In this document: positions 57,927-64,000 of the stretch, in pieces | How positions within the stretch are numbered: position 1 is the stretch's first letter | How the letters are laid out: the number at the start of each line of letters is the position of its first letter | Assembly: GCF_022346425.1 (NCBI RefSeq) | Contig: NZ_JAKRCW010000003.1 | Span: 62,001-126,000, forward strand | Length of the DNA: 64,000 nucleotides | Source of the DNA: Pseudoglutamicibacter albus | GTDB lineage: Bacteria; Actinomycetota; Actinomycetes; Actinomycetales; Micrococcaceae | Direction of reading: 5' to 3' | Made by a program: the position numbers and the translations under genes | The notes under the pieces: model-generated | Told to the model about the DNA's origin: nothing | What the model saw: the letters and a program-made list of their open reading frames with translations, nothing else | Databases searched by the model: none

Positions 57927-59315
57927 CTATACCTCCTTCGTCGGGTTCAGTAAGGCACGCGCCTGACCAATCAGTGTGATCGAGCCGGTCACTAGAACTC
58001 CGCCGCCCATGTCCTCGGCCTCATCTGCCTTCGCGGCAGCCCAATCCAGCGCGTCCGGGACCGACTCCGTGATGAAAATATCCTCTTCATCGAAGCCGGC
58101 GTCCACAGCCAGCGCGGCAAGATCCCCAGCCGGGATCGAGCGCGGTGAATCCGACTGCGTGATAGCGACGTCACGCACCAGCTCACCGAGCTCTTCACGC
58201 CAACGAATCAGCATCCCTAAGGCATCCTTCTCTTGCAGAATGCCCAAAACCAATACGAGACGAGAGAAACCGAAGGCTTCCTTGAGCGCTTTCGCTGTCA
58301 CAATGACACCGGCGGGATTGTGCGCAGCATCCAAAATGAACGTCGGGGACGTGCGCACTGTTTCGAGCCGTCCGGGGCTCTCGGCAGCACCGAAACCTGC
58401 ACGCACAACCTCGATATTGAGTGGTTTATCTCCCCCGCCGAGGAACGCCTCCACAGCAGCTAAAGCGACCGCGGCGTTCTGCGCTTGATGCTCACCGTGC
58501 AAAGCCAACGCGATATCGGTATAACGCTCGGCGAGCCCCTGGATGGTCAGCAGTTGGCCACCTACAGCCAGCTGACGTTCGGTAGTACCGAACTCAACAC
58601 CTTCGAAACGCCACTGTGCGCCCTTCTCTTTGGCGGCATCGAGCAGAACTTGCGCGGCCTCCGGATCCTGAACGGACGAAACCAGGATCGCGTCCTGCTT
58701 GATGATGCCTGCCTTCTCAGAAGCGATGTCGTGGAGGGTATCGCCAAGAAGGTCCGTATGGTCAAGGTCGATCGGCGTGACCACGGCAACCTGACCATCG
58801 GCGATGTTGGTGGCGTCCCAGGCCCCGCCCAAACCGACTTCAAGCACAACAACTTCAACTGGTTCATCAGCGAAGACAGCGAAGGCGAGGATCGTGACCG
58901 CCTCGAAGAACGTGATCGGGTTCTCCCCTTGCTCACGCAGTTCGGCGTCCACTATCTCAAGGTAGGGCTGGATCTCATCCCATATCCGAACCAGTGTGGT
59001 GTCAGCGACCGGATGCCCGTCTATCACGATCCGCTCGGTGACGCTCACCAAGTGCGGGCTTGTGAAACGGCCCGTGCGTATGTCATGAGCAAGCAGGAGC
59101 GACTCAATCATGCGGGCGGTCGAGGTCTTCCCGTTCGTTCCGGTGATGTGGATGACCGGGGCCGCCTTCTGCGGATCCCCCAGAACATCCATGGCCCGCC
59201 GCATCGCGTTCATGCGGGGTTCTATCTTGTTCTCCGGGGCACGCGCAAGCAACTGCGCGTACACCCGAGCCACACCTTCCGGGTCTTTCAGATCCGGTGC
59301 GTTGTGTTCAGACAC
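57927..59315 (-). CDS. folC: Folylpolyglutamate/dihydrofolate synthase
   Basis: Adds glutamates to folates and may form dihydrofolate. About 462 aa from the GTG at 59315 (MSEHNAPDLKDPEGVARVYAQLL), 7 bases past the ileS stop. The frame extends to 59462, but that part would overlap ileS by 140 bases and is rejected. ATP-binding loop HITGTNGKTSTARMIESLL, later motifs FTSPHLVSVTERI and FEAVTILAF and the Mur-ligase C-terminal domain with FILDAAHNPAGV. It follows ileS and leads into DUF4233. Confidence 0.95.
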   Translation of the reverse strand: MSEHNAPDLKDPEGVARVYAQLLARAPENKIEPRMNAMRRAMDVLGDPQKAAPVIHITGTNGKTSTARMIESLLLAHDIRTGRFTSPHLVSVTERIVIDGHPVADTTLVRIWDEIQPYLEIVDAELREQGENPITFFEAVTILAFAVFADEPVEVVVLEVGLGGAWDATNIADGQVAVVTPIDLDHTDLLGDTLHDIASEKAGIIKQDAILVSSVQDPEAAQVLLDAAKEKGAQWRFEGVEFGTTERQLAVGGQLLTIQGLAERYTDIALALHGEHQAQNAAVALAAVEAFLGGGDKPLNIEVVRAGFGAAESPGRLETVRTSPTFILDAAHNPAGVIVTAKALKEAFGFSRLVLVLGILQEKDALGMLIRWREELGELVRDVAITQSDSPRSIPAGDLAALAVDAGFDEEDIFITESVPDALDWAAAKADEAEDMGGGVLVTGSITLIGQARALLNPTKEV

Positions 59316-59322
59316 GAAACGT

Positions 59323-62300
59323 TCAGCCTTCCTGCCCGGCACCATCAGCGGCATCTGCCGCCTCGACCGTAGCGCTCGGCGATTCAACATCCGCGGCTTC
59401 AGTTGCGAGCTCGACAGCAAGGGTCTCCCCCGCAACCAGTTCACGATGCGCTTCAACCGCATCGACTACCGCCTGCTCAGCACGGACAACGACCTTGGCG
59501 CGTTGGCCCACGCTCAAACCGGAATCGCGGCGCGCGGCCTGGATCACACGGATCACGTCGCGGGCAACACCTTCGGCTTCCAGCTCCGGGGTCACGTGAG
59601 TGTCCAGAACCACAAAGCCACCCGAAGGCAGAACCGCTGCCGCACGAGCGCCAGCCGAGGCCTCATCGACAACCGTGGTGAGTGTGTACTCACCCTCATG
59701 CAGTTCAAGCCCGCCAGCGGTCACCGTGCCGTCCTCGGCAACAGACCAGTCACCTGTCTTCGACGCTTTGATCGCTTGCTGAACCTGCTTACCCAAACGC
59801 GGGCCGGCGGCGCGAGCGTTCACCACCAGCGTGCGGGTGATGCCGTAGGCGGCCTCGTCGACCTCAGCGGCATCAGCTAGGCGAACCTCCTTGAGGTTCA
59901 GCTCATCAGCGATGATGTCAGCGAACGTACCCTGCAACTGTGCCGCGCCATCGACCACAACATCCATCGCGGCTAGCGGCAAACGAACACGCAACTGGTG
60001 AGCCTTACGCAAGCTAGAACCCTGAGAAGTGATCGAACGCGTCAGGTTCATGAGCTCAACCAGCTGCGGATCCTGCGGGAACTTATCCGCATCCGGGTAG
60101 TCCGTCAAATGCACCGAACGGCCACCCGTCAGGCCACGCCACATCTCCTCAGTAGCCAGCGGCAACAGCGGAGCAGCAACACGGCACACCGTCTCCAAAA
60201 CGGTGTACAGAACATCCATCGCCTCCGTGTCTTCCTCGAAGAAACGGTGACGAGAGCGGCGCACATACCAGTTGGTCAGCAAATCGGTGAAGCGACGCAG
60301 AGCCTCGGTAGCGCCTGCAACCTCGTAGCGATCCATCGAAGCGCGAACATCGCGAACCAATTCGCCGGTAGCAGCGAGCAAGAACCGATCCAACGGATCC
60401 TTCGCGTCGTAACGTTCTTGAGCCTCATAGCCCTTGCCACCGAACGAGGAGTTTGCGTACAGGGTGAAGAAATACCACGTGCTCCACAACGGCAGAAGAA
60501 CCTGGCGGACGCCCTCACGGATGCCTTCCTCGGTGACGATCAAGTTACCGCCACGCAAGATAGGCGAAGACATTAAGAACCAGCGCATCGCGTCAGAACC
60601 ATCGCGGTCCAGAACCTCGTTGACGTCCGGATAGTTCTGCAGCGACTTCGACATCTTCTGACCATCCGAGCCCAACACGATACCGTGAGAGATCACGTTC
60701 GTGAACGCCGGGCGACCGAACAGCGCGGTCGCAAGGATATGCATCGTGTAGAACCAGCCACGGGTCTGGCCGATGTATTCAACAATGAAGTCCGCCGGGT
60801 TGTGGGTATCGAACCACTCTTCGTTGCTGAACGGGTAATGCACCTGAGCGTAGGGCATCGAACCGGAATCGAACCACACATCCAAAACGTCCTCGACGCG
60901 ACGCATCACGCCCTGGCAGCCATCGCCACAGCATTCAGCGCCACACTCGACGGTGAGTTCGTCAATGAATGGGCGGTGCAGGTCTACCTCGCCCTCATGG
61001 TTGCGTGGCAGACGACCGAAGCGTTCCTCAAGTTCAGCAAGCGAACCGAAAACCTCGATGTGTTCGCACTCGCCGCAGTCACACTTCCACACCGGGATCG
61101 GGGAACCCCAGAAACGGTTGCGGGAAATCGACCAGTCACGCGCATTTTCAAGCCACTTACCGAACTGGCCATCCTTGACGTTGGAAGGGATCCAGTTGAT
61201 CTGCTGGTTCAGATCCAGCATGTCCTGCTTGAACTCGGTGACCTTGACATACCACGACGTGATCGCGCGGTAGATCAGCGGTGTGCGGCAACGCCAGCAG
61301 TGTGGATAGGAGTGGTTGTAGGTCGCTTGCCGCATGAGGCGAGCGTTGGCCTTGAGGCTCGCGATGATCGCCGGGTTCGCATCGAAAACCTGGACGCCTG
61401 CGATCTCCTCGAGCTCGGTGCCTTTGAAGAACGGCAAGAAACGGCCGCCCTCATCCACCGACAAGATCACAGGAATCCCGTTGGCTTCACACACCCGCTG
61501 GTCATCCTCACCATATGCGGGGGCTTGGTGAACAACGCCGGTACCGTCCGTAGTCGTGACATAGTCATCTACCAGGATCCGGTAGGCATTGGATGTATCG
61601 AACTTCTCGTTATCAGCCAGAACCTGCCACAGCGGCTCATAATGCAATCCCGCCAGCTGCTCGCCGGAGTATGTGGCGACCACCGCATCGTGCGCTGCAT
61701 CAGCATCCGCGTAGCCGAGGTCTTTAGCGTGAGCCGCGATCAGATCCTTCGCCAGCAGGTAGCGAGCGCCCGCGGCGACCGTGTTGGTCTTAGGCTGCTC
61801 CGGCCCGGCGGGAAGCACTGCGTACTCGATCTGTGGGCCCACTACCAGCGAGAGGTTGGTCGGCAGAGTCCACGGGGTCGTGGTCCAGGCGAGCACGGCG
61901 ACACCGGTCAGTTCATCTGCCAGCGGGTTATCGCCTTCAGCGGTGATGGGGAACGTGACCGTGACCGTTGGATCCTGTCGATCCTTGTACACGTCTTCAT
62001 CCATGCGCAACTCGTGGTTGGACAGCGGGGTCTCGTCACGCCAGCAGTACGGAAGGACGCGGAAACCCTCATACGTGAGGCCCTTCTCGTGGAGCGTCTT
62101 GAACGCCCACAAGACCGACTCCATGAAGGACGGGTTCAGCGTCTTATAGTCGTTTTCGAAATCCACCCAACGCGCTTGGCGGGTCACATACGTCTGCCAC
62201 TCTTCGGTGTATTTGAGCACCGACTCACGGCAGGCCGCGTTGAACTTGTCGATCCCCATCTCGAGGATCTCGTTCTTATCCGTCATGCCGAGCTGCTTCA

Positions 62301-62637
62301 TCGCCTCAAGCTCAGCCGGCAGACCATGGGTGTCCCAACCGAAGCGACGTTCCACGCGGCGGCCACGCTGCGTCTGATACCGGGCCACGAGGTCCTTGAC
62401 GTAGCCGGTCAACAGGTGGCCGTAGTGAGGCAGGCCGTTTGCGAAGGGAGGGCCGTCGTAGAAGACGAATTCGTTCTCGCCGCCCTCACGCTGATCGATC
62501 GAGGCCTGGAACGTTCCGTCCTTGTCCCAGAACTCGAGGATCCGCTCTTCGATTGACGGGAAATGCGGAGACGACGGGGTCTCACCCGACGGGTCGGTTG
62601 TGACGCGAGGATAGTGAGATTCACGAGGACTATGCAT
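59323..62637 (-). CDS. ileS: Isoleucyl-tRNA synthetase
   Basis: Class I synthetase for tRNA-Ile with an editing domain. It is 1104 aa from the ATG at 62637 ([15 protein letters not shown]), with GGAAAGG 6 bases upstream; the open frame reaching 62769 runs through the T-box leader and is not coding. HIGH motif as HYGH in [16 protein letters not shown], editing-domain [16 protein letters not shown] in [16 protein letters not shown], and C-terminal anticodon domain. The long form is the type 2, eukaryote-like IleRS common in actinobacteria and linked to mupirocin insensitivity. Translation is probably controlled by the T-box. Confidence 0.97.
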   Translation of the reverse strand: MHSPRESHYPRVTTDPSGETPSSPHFPSIEERILEFWDKDGTFQASIDQREGGENEFVFYDGPPFANGLPHYGHLLTGYVKDLVARYQTQRGRRVERRFGWDTHGLPAELEAMKQLGMTDKNEILEMGIDKFNAACRESVLKYTEEWQTYVTRQARWVDFENDYKTLNPSFMESVLWAFKTLHEKGLTYEGFRVLPYCWRDETPLSNHELRMDEDVYKDRQDPTVTVTFPITAEGDNPLADELTGVAVLAWTTTPWTLPTNLSLVVGPQIEYAVLPAGPEQPKTNTVAAGARYLLAKDLIAAHAKDLGYADADAAHDAVVATYSGEQLAGLHYEPLWQVLADNEKFDTSNAYRILVDDYVTTTDGTGVVHQAPAYGEDDQRVCEANGIPVILSVDEGGRFLPFFKGTELEEIAGVQVFDANPAIIASLKANARLMRQATYNHSYPHCWRCRTPLIYRAITSWYVKVTEFKQDMLDLNQQINWIPSNVKDGQFGKWLENARDWSISRNRFWGSPIPVWKCDCGECEHIEVFGSLAELEERFGRLPRNHEGEVDLHRPFIDELTVECGAECCGDGCQGVMRRVEDVLDVWFDSGSMPYAQVHYPFSNEEWFDTHNPADFIVEYIGQTRGWFYTMHILATALFGRPAFTNVISHGIVLGSDGQKMSKSLQNYPDVNEVLDRDGSDAMRWFLMSSPILRGGNLIVTEEGIREGVRQVLLPLWSTWYFFTLYANSSFGGKGYEAQERYDAKDPLDRFLLAATGELVRDVRASMDRYEVAGATEALRRFTDLLTNWYVRRSRHRFFEEDTEAMDVLYTVLETVCRVAAPLLPLATEEMWRGLTGGRSVHLTDYPDADKFPQDPQLVELMNLTRSITSQGSSLRKAHQLRVRLPLAAMDVVVDGAAQLQGTFADIIADELNLKEVRLADAAEVDEAAYGITRTLVVNARAAGPRLGKQVQQAIKASKTGDWSVAEDGTVTAGGLELHEGEYTLTTVVDEASAGARAAAVLPSGGFVVLDTHVTPELEAEGVARDVIRVIQAARRDSGLSVGQRAKVVVRAEQAVVDAVEAHRELVAGETLAVELATEAADVESPSATVEAADAADGAGQEG

Positions 62638-62639
62638 GG

Positions 62640-62850
62640 GTGCCTTTCCAGCTCTTAGACCTAGTACGGCCAGGTCATCGTCGTGGGAAAGGGGACGAGC
62701 CACACGATGCAACGCATCGGTGATCCGCGGTACCACCCCGATTGCTGGAGTCAAGAAAACGCCAGCCACTCGTGCTCAGCTGTAACGGGCTGTCCCGTCC
62801 GGTTCTACTCACCCACCATGTTGATAGTGGGTTTTCTTCCGGAAGGCTCA
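62640..62850 (-). promoter_or_regulatory. Translational T-box riboswitch controlling ileS
   Basis: Senses uncharged tRNA-Ile. On the minus strand a very short stem I (ACCCAC/GTGGGT, 62832-62827 with 62816-62811) presents a loop containing ATC (62825-62823), the isoleucine specifier. The canonical T-box GGGTGGTACCGCGG follows at 62738-62725. CCTTTCC (62692-62686) is perfectly complementary to the ileS Shine-Dalgarno GGAAAGG (62649-62643), so it can sequester it. There is no terminator T-run, fitting translational control as known for actinobacterial ileS. Confidence 0.92.
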
Positions 62851-62890
62851 CCGGTGATTGCCGGGTCAGTGCCTCAATTGTCTGTCAATG

Positions 62891-62896
62891 ATTTTA
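62891..62896 (-). promoter_or_regulatory. Candidate -10 element of the ileS T-box transcript
   Basis: TAAAAT on the minus strand, about 60 bases before the T-box stem I. The -35 is weak (TGGCTT at 16 bases). The transcript would start near 62884, placing the whole T-box in the leader. Confidence 0.4.
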
Positions 62897-62931
62897 GCTG
62901 AATTGGCGGCAAAAGCCATCACAGCCGCGAG

Positions 62932-63762
62932 CTACTTCTGGCCGAGTGTGCCGCGAATCACTTTGTGCTGCGCGGCCTGCGCTACAGGCCGGATAACAAC
63001 CTCGTCGATATTCACGTGATGCGGAGCGTTGACCGCGAAGGAAACAACCGAAGCCACATCCTCCGCGGTAAGTGGATTCTCGACACCCTCATATACGGCG
63101 TCTGCCCGCTGTTGGTCGCCGCCGAAACGCCGCAGTGAAAACTCCTCGGTCGCAACCATCCCAGGCAGAACCTCGATGACACGCACGTTATTCTCTGCCT
63201 CCTCAAGCCGCAGAACCTGGGTCAACGCGCGCTCTGCCGACTTCGCCGCGTTATAGCCAGCCCCGCCTTCGTACGAGACGATTCCAGCGGTCGAGGTGAG
63301 GTTCAGAACCGTACCGCCGCCATCAACCGCACGCAGATGCGAAAGCAAAGCCTTCGTGAGCTTGAGCGTACCGATCACGTTGTTGTTATACATCCACTGC
63401 CAGTGCTCAAGGTCAGCTTCAGCTACCGGTTCCTGGCCGCGTGCGCCACCGGCGATGTTGATGAGGGTGTCCGCTCCCGCATCGACCGCTGCGGCCACAA
63501 TACGGTCAACTTCAACATCCGAGGTGATGTCAGCAGCTACCACACGGCATCCGGTCTCTGCCGCCAGGGCCTCCAGCTTCTCAGCCCGACGGGCAACTGC
63601 AATCACTTCCCAGCCAGCCTGACGCAAAGCAACCACTGTCGCGCGACCAATACCGGCCGAGGCACCCGTGACGACAGCACAATGGGAACCAGCCGAGGCA
63701 AGGGGCAAGGATGAAGAACTGCTCGCTGCGGAAATACTCGATGCGGGAATATCAGAAGCCAT
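62932..63762 (-). CDS. Short-chain dehydrogenase/reductase
   Basis: 276 aa from the ATG at 63762; a GTG at 63795 with AAGGG nearby is an alternative. NAD(P)-binding TGASAGIG near residues 33-40, NxAG as LINIAGGARG, catalytic Ser in LNLTSTAGIVSYEG and the YNAAK active-site pair mark a classical SDR. The sequence resembles the YdfG/serine 3-dehydrogenase-like subgroup (AVTGASAGIGRATV, VIAVARRAEKLEALA), but substrate is not predictable. A Ser/Ala-rich N-terminal tail of about 25 residues precedes the fold. It is upstream of the ileS leader and divergent from valS. Confidence 0.88.
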   Translation of the reverse strand: MASDIPASSISAASSSSSLPLASAGSHCAVVTGASAGIGRATVVALRQAGWEVIAVARRAEKLEALAAETGCRVVAADITSDVEVDRIVAAAVDAGADTLINIAGGARGQEPVAEADLEHWQWMYNNNVIGTLKLTKALLSHLRAVDGGGTVLNLTSTAGIVSYEGGAGYNAAKSAERALTQVLRLEEAENNVRVIEVLPGMVATEEFSLRRFGGDQQRADAVYEGVENPLTAEDVASVVSFAVNAPHHVNIDEVVIRPVAQAAQHKVIRGTLGQK

Positions 63763-63840
63763 GGCATCAACTGTACGTCGTGACGCAAACCCCACTACAC
63801 CCTTGCCGTAATCCCCCTACATACATGGGAGAATGGCCGC

Positions 63841-64000
63841 ATGTCTGAGAATCCTCAGGGCACAGACACGCCCACTGAAATCAATGTTCCCGACCGTCCA
63901 GGCCTTGAAGGCCTCGAAGAGAAACTCAATCAGCGTTGGGCCGAAGAAGGCACCTACAGCTTCAACGAGGACACCACCCGCGCTGATGTCTACTCGATCG
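63841..64000 (+). CDS. valS: Valyl-tRNA synthetase (5' end, cut by window edge)
   Basis: The last 160 bases open a frame beginning MSENPQGTDTPTEINVPDRPGLEGLEEKLNQRW, continuing EEGTYSFNEDTTRADVYSI. The phrase P-D-R-P-x-L-x-G-L-E-x-K and the following W-x-x-E-G-T-Y-x-F then D-V-Y-S-I-D is the typical actinobacterial ValRS N-terminus. GGAGAA precedes the ATG. Identity rests on 53 residues only, before any catalytic motif. Divergent from the SDR gene. Confidence 0.85.
   Translation, partial: MSENPQGTDTPTEINVPDRPGLEGLEEKLNQRWAEEGTYSFNEDTTRADVYSI

Noticed and set aside
60685-62556. Long plus-strand open frame (over 600 codons) opposite ileS
   Set aside because: It is fully antisense to a secure gene; the reading frame is an artefact of high-G+C codon structure, and its translation has no family features.

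Overview
The window is a dense core-genome segment from a high-G+C Gram-positive bacterium (Actinomycetota, order Micrococcales, most likely Micrococcaceae). The evidence is gene order (alaS-ruvX-mltG; yebC-ruvC-ruvA-ruvB-yajC-secD-secF-relA; nrdHIEF; rplU-rpmA-obg-proB-proA-nadD-rsfS; ileS-folC-DUF4233-ndk-rne), an actinobacterial ileS T-box with a very short stem I, frequent GTG starts and a mycobacterial-type LexA box. The genus cannot be fixed from sequence alone. No prophage, insertion sequence, CRISPR array, rRNA or tRNA gene was seen. Nearly all genes lie on the minus strand.

Region by region. (1) 1-6.2 kb: mltG (cut by the window edge), ruvX, alaS, two small membrane proteins and rpsD. 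(2) 6.4-14.4 kb: rarA, dtd, aspS, hisS, a DUF349 protein and an AbiEi-antitoxin-like protein. (3) 14.4-23.7 kb: relA/spoT, secF, secD, yajC, ruvB, ruvA, ruvC, yebC. (4) 23.8-30.2 kb: M3 peptidase, pdxS, a CDP-alcohol phosphatidyltransferase with an unusual catalytic-motif spacing, a HIT protein and thrS. The usual PIM acyltransferase/mannosyltransferase and pdxT genes are absent here. (5) 30.2-39.9 kb, the most accessory part: an SOS-type module (DUF6504 + dnaE2 behind a perfect LexA box, without imuB), a ZapE-like ATPase, an S9 peptidase, a RelB-like antitoxin with a truncated toxin remnant, an SRAP/HMCES-type abasic-site protein and a lipoate ligase-like protein. (6) 40-44.7 kb: class Ib ribonucleotide reductase nrdHIE-nrdF, with two NrdR-like boxes and DnaA-box-like sites upstream. 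(7) 44.7-52.7 kb: rsfS, a repeat-rich tail-anchored protein, nadD, a small membrane protein, proA, proB, obg, rpmA, rplU. (8) 53-64 kb: RNase E/G with a long leader, VKOR, ndk, DUF4233, folC, ileS with its T-box, an SDR and the start of valS.

Main themes are translation (six aminoacyl-tRNA synthetases, dtd, ribosomal proteins, rsfS, obg), DNA repair and recombination (ruvABC, rarA, dnaE2, SRAP), Sec export (secDF-yajC) and nucleotide supply (nrd, ndk). I found no clearly new multigene system. The most interesting signals are regulatory (T-box, NrdR/DnaA cluster, LexA box, alaS leader hairpins, toxin-antitoxin operator) and evolutionary (missing imuB, missing PIM/pdxT genes, phosphatidyltransferase insertion).
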